This document shows, in pieces, positions 11,790 through 22,002 of a stretch of DNA of 64,000 bases (the first letter of the stretch is position 1; each line of letters starts with the position of its first letter). This DNA is from Gremmenia infestans. Lineage: Eukaryota > Ascomycota > Leotiomycetes > Helotiales > Hamatocanthoscyphaceae. Below the pieces are notes generated by a model that was not told the DNA's origin, searched no databases, and saw only the letters and a list, made by a program, of their open reading frames with translations. Made by a program: the position numbers and the translations under genes. The stretch covers positions 124,001 to 188,000 of the forward strand of contig JAFEVB010000032.1 of assembly GCA_032629725.1 (NCBI GenBank), read 5' to 3'.

Positions 11790-12992
11790 CTACATGGAAA
11801 TAAAATCTCTATACCTGCCCACCGCTGGCGCTTGACTACCAGTAAACTCATGGTGCAAAGCGTCCAATGCCCCCAAATGCTCGGCAATGGCCAGACCTTT
11901 CTTGTTCTCGGCCTCTACTCTCCTCCAATCCCATTCATCTGTTACCTCAACTTCGGCGGTCTCAGCTTCGGCGGTCTCAACTTCCAACGTCTCCGGAGTA
12001 GATTCTCCCGAATTAGACATGGATGACCATCCACCTGGTTTTGGCGGCAACATATCAGAAGCCTGCAAAAAGACCTCGGGATGAACCGTCAACCTGCCCA
12101 ACTTGATGACGTATTTGGAAATGGCACTCGCAAATATGGCCTTCTCATCAACATCCTTCCCTCCCTCTCCATCCACTTTCTTATACCCTTTACCACCAAA
12201 CCAGCTCCCGTCATCCAAGATGTAGGCACTAGGCTTAACAGCTCCCTTCTTCACGAAATGTGTGACCTATAGTTCGCGCAGTCAGTATTACTTGATCGAG
12301 AAGGGGCCTGGAGTCAGAGCTTGAGACATTGTTTGATGTCCCAGAAATCCCGCACCCGCTGAAAAGATATCAAGACTTTCGAATTAGTTTGTACGCACCA
12401 CATAGATCCACTTTCTATCCCAGCATAGGAGCCGAGACCACATCTCATAACCCTCATATATCCCTATCTCCCGCTTGAAACTACACATCACACCCCCCAG
12501 CATGATAAGCCACCGAGTATTCACCGGCTGCCGTTCTTTATCGAGCACCAGCTTCTCCCGCACATTATGCTGTAGCCGTTGGATTCCGGGTTCGAGGAGA
12601 GCGCAGACAAGATGAGAGCGCGAGACGTCTAGATCGGAGAAGTAGGTGGAGTTGGATTTGTGCAGGTTGTAGTCGCATTCGGAGAGCGGACTATATGAAG
12701 ATGAGATTACGGGGAGGAAGAGCGACGAGGTCGCGAGGGCGGGTGGCATTCGAGGCTTGCTGAAGAGGCAATGGCGCAGGATTGCTCCCCATACGCGGTA
12801 ATGCCAGGCAAATGGCACATTCTTGAGATTGGCAAGGAGAATAACCGCTGCGAGTATTCGGGAGTTTCTTCCTGATCCTGTGAAGAAGGATATGGCGTGA
12901 GAGCGTAAATTGACTCTCGAAGCTCCGATTCCTAAGACCAGCGTGCCCGTGAAGAGGATGGATTTTAGGGGGAGGCGCGTTGCGGAGGCCAT
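11790..12992 (-). CDS. THEM6-like thioesterase / hotdog-fold protein
   Basis: Two exons (intron 12267-12398) give 356 aa. Fungal members are often mislabelled capsule polysaccharide biosynthesis protein. An N-terminal hydrophobic helix (residues ~8-25, SILFTGTLVLGIGA) suggests membrane anchoring. The hotdog core begins with ECDYNLHKSNSTYFSDLDVSR (105-125), the 4HBT_2-type motif with the catalytic-type Asp, followed by GGVMCSFKREI and the WIYVV/THFVKKG strand pair joined across the intron. Acyl-CoA thioesterase activity is inferred from the family. The C-terminal helix region ends GRYRDFISM. An in-frame Met 13 codons upstream (13031) is an alternative start. A weak GTGGGC donor could instead splice to a short last exon downstream. 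Confidence 0.8.
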
Positions 12993-13800
12993 GGTGAGGG
13001 AGAGGGGAGAAGAGGGGAGAAGAGTGGGCACAGGGAGAGACTGGTGGGATAGGATGGTTACAATGCCCTCCCTCCAGGACTTCTTGTGTACTTGTAGGTA
13101 CTTTCAATTTATATTTTATGTGACTGAGGTGGATGAGTCGTGTCGCCAATTTCGCATTCGGCGGTGCCGAGGTACATCGGAGGTTTCATATTGTACGCCG
13201 ACCCACGTGCTACCCCACCACAGAAATTGACAGGCAGAGCAGGTACAGGACAGGTGAAAGGGCTTAGCTTCTTTAAGCTTCTGCTTCTTCCTTCTCTTGC
13301 CACATCAATGAATCCTGTCGGACCCCTTACTGTGTAGCGAGTACTGAGTAAGAGTTATGGAGGGTTGCAATGCTCGTTTGTGTACGCTTGATTTAATTTA
13401 CAACAAAGCTGTTGCTTGCAATTGTGTAAAAAATCATTTCATGTTGTCATAGTCCAGTTATTTCATTATTTCCAGGGGTTTCAAATAATACATTGAGCGT
13501 CTATAGACTCTTCATTCCAAATGTTATGGATTTTAGTTCTATCTCTGACAGCTCCCAGATACCTGGTCCAGATCATTTACTCCATATCATTTCATAGGCC
13601 CGGAGACTTTCTCTATACATTGGTGCTGCTGAATCTGGGACTAGTGTACCAGCCATGCCAGTAGTCGACGCGGAAAGATCCATTATGTCAAGAATTCGAG
13701 GAACCGGTTCCAGAATTTGACCTTCAGCAGGTATATTTTTCTGTGGAGGGAACAATGCTACTTGCTGCAATTAGAAAGTACGGATATTTCATTAATTGCG
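12993..13800. other. Intergenic stretch (0.8 kb)
   Basis: Promoter side of the thioesterase gene. A minus-strand open segment at 13573-13770 begins right after a consensus-like TTCTAATTGCAG acceptor and encodes 65 residues without a recognised domain. It may belong to the decayed locus that follows. Confidence 0.35.
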
Positions 13801-14661
13801 ATGGCAGATGTTCCCCTTGCTGCATCCCCTTTAAACTTATTGGCCCACCTCGACCTTGTCGAATCCTCCATTACAACCTTCGCCGCACGAGAAGTAAGTG
13901 TGCCCACGACCAGAAACCCCCCAGATACGAATCTTTTGAGGCAATTAACAGGGGTGCAAAGATAAGAAGTGGAATTGGAGTGGCTGTACTAGTGTTGCAT
14001 TCGTAATAGCTGCTGCGATCTTCTTTCCCATGAAGCGACATGCTTGTAATGTTATATTCCTTGAAAGTTAGATTGCCTCGGATAACCCTATTGTATTTAT
14101 TATACCACGAACGGATCCGTCAAGAGTTTGGTACCAAGCCAGCGGCCTCAAAACTCAGCTCATACTCTTTGTCGGCTATAGACGCCAGTAGGACAAAAGG
14201 TCCATTGGAAATTCCAACATGAAAGAAGAAACACGAAGATCTTTGAAATAGCGGAGCAGGTTTACAAGATATAGTTGCCAAGGCGGTGGATTTCAATCTT
14301 TGTCGTTCCACCCCAAGGAATTATCCAGATGCGGAGCGAGAGGACTACGGGCTCAATGGCGTTTGACATGTTTCGCGATCTAGCATAGTCTCGGAATGCT
14401 AGGGCGGTGGAGAGGGAGGCGCGAGTCATAGGCGAACATGGCCGGGAGAATAAGAGAGGACCGGCTTCAAGTTATGGTACTTGGGTCGAAGAGAGTGATG
14501 AAGAGAGGATGGCGGAACTTTTAGTGAGGAGGGGGGAAGTTGGGGGAAGGTTTGCGGGAGACTTGGTACGATACTATGTCACAGGCAGCCTATGTCACGA
14601 GGTTCGCTTGCTAAATACAGACAGGACTGGAAAATCGGAACGCTACCTGCTACTCGAGTAG
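13801..14661 (+). pseudogene. Decayed protein-coding locus, unidentified
   Basis: Coding-like pieces lie in one direction without forming an intact gene. The first is an ATG at 13801 reading MADVPLAASPLNLLAHLDL to a perfect GTAAGT donor at 13894, with an acceptor at 13951. After it comes a Trp/Lys-rich segment ending in a hydrophobic stretch. Downstream, a frame from about 14220 to 14661 (KIFEIAEQVYKI, then FVVPPQGIIQM, FDMFRDLA, ARAVEREARVIGEHGREN, EESDEERMAELLVRRGE) is broken by two TAG codons. I do not recognise the family. It could be a dead gene, or a real gene whose introns I failed to find. Confidence 0.3.
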
Positions 14662-15567
14662 TATGTGGCATCGGAGTTTTATGAGACATGTCGATACGGA
14701 GTAATAGTGTGCCTGCTTCAGTAAGTGGTTCTGGTGGTTGTAGTATCACCGAGAGAGCTCAGCTCCAGTATACTTAGCTAAAACTGGAGATTTTCGCCTC
14801 GGAACACCACCTTCCAGCTTTCATAACCCCGCATTGTCACCTGCAGGCTGCACTGCAGCACTTCTGCCCAGACCTAGTAACCTATCATTCATCATCAACC
14901 CAAGATGCATTATTTGCCACCTGTGCAAGTCACGATCCTTCGCGTCTCTTACACTTGAGATAAGAGCGTTGACACTGGATCTGCTCCAGTTGGCACACGG
15001 ATGGATCGACACGTGCCAACCTACCTTCTGCCACGAGCCTACAAGATTTGACATTTTGAGCGACGACCACGTAGGAGGCTGATGAAGAGTTGTTTTGCAG
15101 AATCATGGCTCGTGAGCCCTTGTCAATCTACCGGTCCGGCATGGATCTAGGTTCATGCAGGACCGATGCAGATCATTCGGGTCTCCCCCAGTTCTCGGCT
15201 TCATTCTTTTTTGCGATCCTTTCGGGCGCTTGTTCTCGTGTCGTTTCCAATCACACAGCCAGACGACTACACGATTTGCCAACCACAAGAAGAAGCTCAG
15301 TATTCTCAGGTACCGCTACGCATAAATATAGAATAAACCTGTCGCACAAGCCGAGGCCAACTGGTTCACACTAGACATGACTGCGGATCACAACCTTAAA
15401 TGACCCGATCTCATGCCATATGGGGAAGCTGCCCATGGCAGCCGCGTGAATAGGAAGGCAACCTCCAAAAAATACAGTATCTGGTTTTCTGCTTCATATA
15501 TACCCGTCGTTCTATTCCCTTTCTCTTTAACTCTCACTGCTTCGGGTAAATTGTCAAAGTCGACAAG
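14662..15567. other. Intergenic stretch (0.9 kb) with promoter of the PLC-like gene
   Basis: No gene supported. A TATA-like CATATATAC lies at about 15494-15502, roughly 70 bp upstream of the PLC-like start codon, followed by a pyrimidine-rich leader (TTCCCTTTCTCTTT). TACGGAGTA occurs at 14695-14703; the same 9-mer recurs in other intergenic parts of the window. Confidence 0.4.
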
Positions 15568-16812
15568 ATGATTCTCAAAATCTTTTTCTGGCTCTTTCTG
15601 ATTGGTCCTTGCAAAGTCAGCGCAGCTGCTTGCAATGGGAATGATGCACTATGCTCCAGGAAATATTCCAATATCACTCAAATAGGAGCCCATGACTCGG
15701 CCTTTGTTGGGGACTTGCCAACTGACAACCAAAATCTCAATGTTACGGGGCAACTGAACGCCGGCATTCGATTTCTTACAGCCCAGACACATTCGTTTCT
15801 CAACCAGATCTTCTTGTGCCATACTTCCTGCTGGGAGGAAGATTCTGGAGTTCTTGTCGATTATCTTACTGATATCAGAACTTGGATGGACTCTAATCCT
15901 AACGAGGTCGTCACATTGCTCTTGACAAATGGGGACGCCATTGCTGTGAGCATGTTTGCTGACGCATACGACAATGCTGGAATCTCAAAGTATACCTATA
16001 CGCCGCCAAATCAGCTTGCTTTGGGCGATTGGCCAACTCTGCAAGACTTGATTTCCGCCAATACTCGATTGATCACATTTATGGGTTCGTTATCTGTCTC
16101 TCCCTCACGAAGAATAGCCCTTGATCTAACTGAGACGATAGACTACAACTCGAACACGGGGACAGTCCCGTATATTTTGGAGTGAGTCAAGTTCTTTTAT
16201 CTCCCCCCCTCTATCTCTTCCCCAAGATCACGTCTCGAGACGCCTGACCTTTTGAAAATATCCATATACTGACTTATTGTGCAGTGAATTTTCTTATTTC
16301 TGGGAAACTCCTTGTAAGTGCTCATCTCATTAGAGTAGAACGTCGTTTCTTTGTCCATCTAAGACTTGAGACTGTTGCTATCCCCCGGATAATCCCTAGT
16401 CCATTCCAAGTATAGACCTGATTTGTTCCAAAGAAGCAATACTGACTCGAAAATCTCAATCCACAGATGATGTTACGACTTCTGACTTTCCCGATTGTTC
16501 TATTGATAGACCATCTGGCTCCAACGGTGCTGGACTCATGTACATTGTCAACCACTTTCTCGATATCAATGTCCTTAGCACAGGGGTTTTGATGCCAGAT
16601 AGGGGCAGCGCTCCAGATACAAATGCTGCGACTGGAACTGGTAGTATTGGTGCACAGGCAGGACTTTGCGCTCAGCAGCATGGAGCAAACCCTAACGTCG
16701 TCCTGTTAGATTTCGTGGATATTGGTGAGTTGCTAGTTTCCCTTGACAGAAGCCTTACTCACTTGAAATAGGGGATGCCATGACAGCCCAGAATAATCTT
16801 AATGGTCTTTGA
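15568..16812 (+). CDS. Secreted PLC-like phosphodiesterase (PI-PLC X-type)
   Basis: Five exons (introns 16085-16141, 16182-16284, 16314-16466, 16725-16771) give 294 aa. Residues 1-20 are a signal peptide. The TIM-barrel family signature follows: IGAHDSAFVGD with His42, RFLTAQTH, FLCHTSCWEEDSGVLVDYL with His85, WMDSNPNEVVTLLLTNGD, then after splicing FMDYNSNTGTVPYILDEFSYFWETPYD and a C-terminal NHFLDIN block and NVVLLDFVDIGDA. Splicing restores the conserved DYN and DEF motifs that the unspliced frame destroys. Likely secreted or wall-associated. Related fungal proteins are annotated as PLC-like phosphodiesterases, but cleavage of phosphoinositides has not been shown for most, so the substrate is open. 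Cys residues (C15, C22, C29, C84, C88) suggest disulfides. Confidence 0.9.
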
Positions 16813-17239
16813 GTATAGTTAGTTGGCTATATCATAATATGATGGAATATATAACCACAAACAAGGATGAACAAAGGTGTTGTTGAAGCCTGGTAGCACG
16901 TGATATTATTTGTCACTAATCGGAAGTAGTAAGCTCATGCATGTATAAAACAGGGCGTGCTGGCTTCGCTTATGTTGTATTTTCGGTCTTCCTTATTTCT
17001 TTTTGCTGCGGCTATACATCATTTCTACTGGTATTACGAATCACCGAATCACATGTTTCAATTTTCATGACTCAGACTTATAGTTTTCAAATTATATATT
17101 ACTCTTGCTAAAACGTTTTGAGCATCCAATTCATACATCTTCGAACTCATCAAAGACACTTCACATTTAGCCCAGTGGATTTCCTGAATATTCATTCTCG
17201 TCGAAATATTGAGGGGAAATTTCTGAAGCCAGAAACAAT
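16813..17239. other. Intergenic stretch (0.4 kb)
   Basis: 3' flank of the PLC-like gene and promoter of the alpha/beta hydrolase. AT-rich, no other feature seen. Confidence 0.4.
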
Positions 17240-18217
17240 ATGACATCCTCAGCTCCCACACTTCCACAACCACCACATATTTCTGGCCTAAACCACATCC
17301 CCGCCCCTTCCGCTGAATCATTCGATGAGGAGTTTGGCGGTCTCCTCCCTCCAGGCGCAACTCTCACCTCCTCCTGGGGCTATGTCCGCTACTACATCTT
17401 CAAACCCAGCTCTCCCCCAACCGGACGAAAAGTAGTTCTCGTCCACGGTGCTGGGACACCAGCTATCGGCATGGCACCGTTGGCCTTCGCACTCGCTGGG
17501 AAAGGGGAGAACGTGGTGCTTTACGATACCTGGGGACACGGCCTAAGTTCCACCCCGCTCGCGCCGCACACTCCTGCCTTGTATCACCACCAACTGCTAG
17601 AGCTTTTCGTGCACTTGGAATGGACTAGTGCTCATGTCCTTGGCTTCTCACTAGGGGGTGCGATCGCAGCTAGCTTCACAACCACTCACCCGACAGCCGT
17701 GGAGTCCCTGGTCCTGGTCGCTCCTGCTGGGCTGTGGAAGAAGAGTGATCAGAGTTGGTACGATGCGTTTATCGAAGATGGGGGGTGGGGGCGTGAATGG
17801 CTTGCTCAGAGGAAAATCACTGACGCTCTTGAGGGGTTGGATGCGCGGCCTGTAGAGGGATGGAAGGAGAGGCTGAAGAAAGGAGAAATTGATCCTGTGG
17901 CTGCGCGGATTTGGCAGAGGGAGAATCACCGTGGTCATGTAGCCAGTCTGGTAGCGTCGTTTAGGGGTGGTCTTGTTTTTGATTTACACGGAACGTATAG
18001 GGAGTTGTCGCAAAGTAAGATAGAGAAGCTGGTTGTGCTTGGTGGCGAGGATGAGGTTTTTCCAGAGGAGATGATGAAAAGGGAATTAGCGAGTGTACAG
18101 TGGAAGAAGGGGGTGAAGGTTGTGGATGGAGCGGGGCATGAGATCGTGAGGAGTCATATAGGAAAGGTTGTGGATTTTGTGGAGGAGTTTTGGGGTGGGA
18201 AGGAGGCCAGGAAATGA
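17240..18217 (+). CDS. Alpha/beta hydrolase (epoxide-hydrolase/lipase-like)
   Basis: Intronless, 325 aa. Classic alpha/beta-hydrolase order: the oxyanion segment VVLVHGAGTPAIGM (~65-78), the D-x-x-G-H-G loop YDTWGHGLSS (95-104), the nucleophile elbow GFSLGG with Ser137, an acid Asp271 in GGEDEVFPEE, and His300 in GAGHEIVRSH. A cap region of about 80 residues (165-245) separates core strands. No signal peptide, so cytosolic. The substrate is not predictable: ester, lactone and C-C hydrolases share this layout, while the Ser nucleophile argues against a true epoxide hydrolase or dehalogenase (which use Asp). GC-rich codon use and no introns contrast with the neighbouring PLC-like gene but are not in themselves evidence of transfer. 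Confidence 0.88.
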   Translation: MTSSAPTLPQPPHISGLNHIPAPSAESFDEEFGGLLPPGATLTSSWGYVRYYIFKPSSPPTGRKVVLVHGAGTPAIGMAPLAFALAGKGENVVLYDTWGHGLSSTPLAPHTPALYHHQLLELFVHLEWTSAHVLGFSLGGAIAASFTTTHPTAVESLVLVAPAGLWKKSDQSWYDAFIEDGGWGREWLAQRKITDALEGLDARPVEGWKERLKKGEIDPVAARIWQRENHRGHVASLVASFRGGLVFDLHGTYRELSQSKIEKLVVLGGEDEVFPEEMMKRELASVQWKKGVKVVDGAGHEIVRSHIGKVVDFVEEFWGGKEARK

Positions 18218-18850
18218 TTTAGAGGAGACGGAGGAGAAGGGGTCTGGGAAAGCGGTATTCCACCTCAAGTCTCGTTACCCTCTATACTGGAGTTGCGGCT
18301 GGTGATATGTTTTGTATCTGAGAAGTTGGCATTTTGGAAATTCGAGGGGTATATAAAAACAGTGTTCAACGTAGTCTAGAGAGGAGTCTACCGGGATTCT
18401 CAACCTAACTGAGCTCAATGAGAACAAGAGGTTCAATATATATATACAGTGGAAATATTTCACTACATATGGTATATACCAGCAGGAGTATTGAATTCTA
18501 TGGTAACTTTTTGAACCCTGTTATAAGCCCAAAATCACTGATGTGATTTTAACTCTTTATTTATTTTTTGGTTTTTTGGTGGGGGGTTGGGTTTAAAGGG
18601 TTGACTCTGCGTGTAACCACACTTCTCAACAATCTTAGACCGTGAAATACAATTTCTCAGCTCCGTTGCCCTGATTCGGAATCAGAATATAGCGGTATCG
18701 GATAAAAGAGGGCCATCTATATCTGCACATCAGATTTCCGGACCGGAAAAGCACACGGGCGAAGGCGGCGGCCCGCAATCTGATCTTTCGGGCCCGTTAT
18801 AATAATGCACTGCACACAAAGTGTATCCTCTTCGGTAATTTGCACGTGCG

Positions 18851-18904
18851 TGAGAGGTGTGAGAGGTGTGAGAGGTGTGAGAGGTGTGAGAGGTGTGAGA
18901 GGTG
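18851..18904. repeat. 9-bp minisatellite, 6 copies
   Basis: Six perfect head-to-tail copies of TGAGAGGTG, followed by a degenerate purine-rich AGAGGGAGAGGG tail. One strand is almost entirely purine plus T, so it could form unusual DNA structure. Confidence 0.9.
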
Positions 18905-19260
18905 AGAGGGAGAGGGTAGGGATGATTCGTGCAAGACAACAACGACATGAGTTCGTTGTCATGCATCGTTGAGGCGCATGCACGTTCACGTTCTTTTGAT
19001 CTGAAAGTGGGATGGTTACATCGCTACTCAGATTCATGCAGCGGGCGAGATTTACTCTCACCGCGGCACGCTTAACCTTCCTAGAAGATGTTCTCGGAAG
19101 AGGCTTAAATTGCTTAAATTTTCCCTTGAGATCGTGAAGAGCATCAAGTGGCTTGTAAAGTACTACGTGATTACCAATAAAGGCGGTAAGATGAGTACAG
19201 GTATTGTTCTATACTTATTTGGAATTTCCCCGAAAATCGACGCTCTTTCCTCTTCCTCTC

Positions 19261-19284
19261 TGCACTGCACTGCACTGCACTGCA
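19261..19284. repeat. Pentanucleotide microsatellite (TGCAC)n
   Basis: Nearly five copies of TGCAC ending in CTGCAG. The same pentamer recurs in short arrays near 56475 and 57405. Confidence 0.85.
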
Positions 19285-19783
19285 GCCGGCGGCGATACTT
19301 ACCTTACTGTAATTAATCCTACGGAAACGACGGCACTAGCCTGCACCCTTGGGTCTTTGAGTCCAAACAAACAAACAAATCAGAGCAGCAGGATTGAGGA
19401 TATTCTAACGACAGCGGTGCTCCGATAATTGAACCTTGCCTACCTAGGCAAAACATGTTGCAGAATCTGCCATGACAGCGAGAGACACTAACTCGTTCGA
19501 CTTGGAGATGGCCGTTGTCGGACAACCAACCAACCTTGTCTTATTATTCAATATCCAGCAGGGCATTTGACTCACGATGTTTCTTTATATCTTTGGCTGT
19601 TCACCACGCTCTTTCATTTCGCCCATAATTACAATTGGATTTAGAGAATTGAAACAATTCCCGCACGCTCTCTTTTGCCTCTCATGATCCAGCAGAGCGA
19701 AGACTTCAACCGCGTCTGCTGCATATTTCCATCATCATATGAGTTCATACCTCAGAACCATAGTTTAAAACTCATACTTTACC

Positions 19784-21439
19784 ATGTCTCCGAACCCCCA
19801 TGAATATCCCGTGGTGTCGTCTGAAAATCTCTCTCAAACCCATGGTGATTCTGGTTCCATTTCGACAGTGAGCGTCGCTGAGCATCCTCCGTCTCTGACC
19901 CATTTCCAATCACACGTCTCCCATGGGCAAGATGCCCCTATCCAACAATACTCATCCTATGTTGAGGTTCCAGACGAAGTATATGACAGAATCAAACCAT
20001 CAAAAAAAGTCATCATCGTTGCCCTGCTCTCGTTCTGCAGTTTCCTTGCTCCAATCTCGAGTACAACGATTTTGTCCGCTATCCCTGAAGTTGCTGCTAC
20101 ATATCACAGCACAGGGACCATCATCAACTTGAGTAATGCTCTATATATGCTGTTTATGGGGCTCTCTCCTTGTGTTTGGGGACCCTTGAGCCAGGTGTAC
20201 GGACGAAGACCTGTCAGTTTCCTTACCCACCTTTTGTGAAGCGCTCGTCCTCTCTGACGTTGATAGATTTGCCTCATAACCGCCGTCCTATTCCTAGGTT
20301 GTTCGCTCGGTACCGCGCTATCACCAAACCTCGTCGCCTACTTCATATTCCGGATCCTCACGGCGTTTGAAGGGACATCGTTCTTGACTATCGGTGCATC
20401 TTGCATCGGCGACATCTACAGGCCCACGGAACGGGCGACTGCAATGGGCTGGTTCCTCTCGGGAACTCTGATAGGACCTGCCTTTGGTCCTTTCATTGGC
20501 GGCATAATCGTCACATTTAGATCTTGGCGTGGGATCTTCTACCTGCAAACTGCACTCGCTGGCGTAGCAGCCGTAGGAGCTTTCTTTCTACTCCCGGAGA
20601 CAGCCCACCACATAAAATCTGACGAGTTGGTCGGACTGCCCACCAAGAAAAAAGCTGCCATCCTATGGGGAATGCTGAACCCGTGGCGCGTGGTACGTCT
20701 CTACCGGTACCCGAATCTGATAATGGTGGCTCTGGCATCCTCATCGCTAGTCTGGAACATGTATTCGCTTCTCACCCCTATCCGCTACATCCTCAACCCC
20801 CGCTTCAACCTCACCACGCCCATCCAATCCGGACTCTTCTATCTCGCACCCGGCTGCGGATATATATTCGGCACGTTTTTCGGCGGCCGATACGCCGACC
20901 ACATTACCATCAAGTGGACCAAGAAAAGAAGCGGCAACCGCGTTCCCGAAGACAGACTGCGGTCCTGTCTCCCGTTCCTGGGCATCGTGATCCCGGCCTG
21001 CATGTTAATCTACGGCTGGTCGATCGAGAAGAAATTCGGCGGCATCCCCCTGCCGGTCATCATGATGTTCTGCCAAGGCGTGGCACAGTTGTTCTGCTTC
21101 CCCTCACTCAACACGTACTGTCTGGACGTGATGCAGTCGAGTTCCGCGGAAGTCATCGCGGGCAATTATATGATCCGGTACCTATTTGCGGCGCTGGGGA
21201 GCGCGACTGTGCTACCTGCCGTCAAGAAGATCGGGGTTGGGTGGTTTTCAACAATCAGTGCCGGGTTTCTGGTCGTGAGTAGTTTGGCTACTTTGGCTGC
21301 GATTACTTGGGGGCGGGGCTGGAGAGACCATGTTGATGAGAAGAGGAGGGCGAAGAGGGGGAAGATGATGGAGGGGGGAGGTGATGAGAAAGTGGTCAAT
21401 GTGGGGCCTGTGAAGGGGAAGGAAGACGAGAGTGTTTGA
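19784..21439 (+). CDS. MFS transporter, DHA1 drug:H+ antiporter type
   Basis: Two exons (intron 20213-20266) give 533 aa. A hydrophilic N-terminus of ~75 residues precedes 12 predicted membrane helices. MFS motif A is GPLSQVYGRRP at 133-143, exactly at the exon junction. TM4-5 carries FRILTAFEGTSFLTIGASCIGDIY and MGWFLSGTLIGPAFGPFIGG, the DHA1 motif-C-like region. A cytosolic loop follows TM6 (TKKKAAILWGMLNPWRVVRLYRYPN) and the C-terminal half has SGLFYLAPGCGYIFGTFFGGRYAD. Members include fungal multidrug, polyamine and quinidine exporters. Plasma-membrane efflux is likely; the substrate is not readable. The basic C-terminal tail (RRAKRGKMME) is cytosolic. No secondary-metabolite genes flank it. 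Confidence 0.9.
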
Positions 21440-22002
21440 GGGAGCTTTCTTGCCCGACGGAGGCTAGTAAGAGCTGAGCTCATTGCTCGTGGAGTTCCGG
21501 CTTGACCTGACCTTCACTCTACATAATCTTACAAGTAGTGATAGATCCAAGGGGCTTCAAATTTGTTGATATCTCAAATTTAACGAGACACTCCTGCCTA
21601 GAAAGGAAGAAGTATAGAGGAAAGCTAGGTTGAGTTGTCTGCGGAAAAGCTTGCAGGCCTGGTGGGCGACGCAAAGAAACCTTCGTCAATTTTAGAGCGG
21701 TTACTCGAATACCGGAAGTTTGGAAAGCCAGAAAGAAGGAAAGTAATTATAATGAAATACTCGGCTTGTTGAACTATATTTCGCTTCAATACTCTTGTCC
21801 AGTGCTCAAGTGCTGTTGTATACAAGATCGAGGCATGACAATAACTGATCACAAGTGAGGGTGATATGTTGTATCAAATTTTAGATATAGATAGGTTTAC
21901 TAGTCTATGGGAATAGTTGAAATACAAACATGCCATTGATCATCCTCAGGATCTCGTTGGTCACTCTCTGCCGGTAAGATAGTTGGGACAGTGTTACTCG
22001 GT
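21440..22002. other. Convergent 3' intergenic stretch
   Basis: 563 bp between the tail-to-tail DHA1 transporter and CSA-type gene. AT-rich, no gene or repeat supported. Confidence 0.4.

Larger units (their letters stand above)
18218..19783. other. Intergenic stretch (1.6 kb) with two tandem repeats
   Basis: Holds a T/G-rich tract near 18560-18600, a 9-bp minisatellite and a pentanucleotide microsatellite (listed separately), and the promoter of the DHA1 transporter. No gene supported. Confidence 0.5.

Noticed and set aside
18851..18904. CRISPR-like array
   Set aside because: Perfect tandem repeat without spacers, and the genome is eukaryotic.
18717..19061. Open frame with repeated PLTPLTP
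   Set aside because: Produced by reading the 9-bp minisatellite; no start context, introns or domain.
20665..21282. 205-codon alternative frame inside the DHA1 transporter
   Set aside because: Arg/His/Pro-rich shadow of the GC-rich coding frame.
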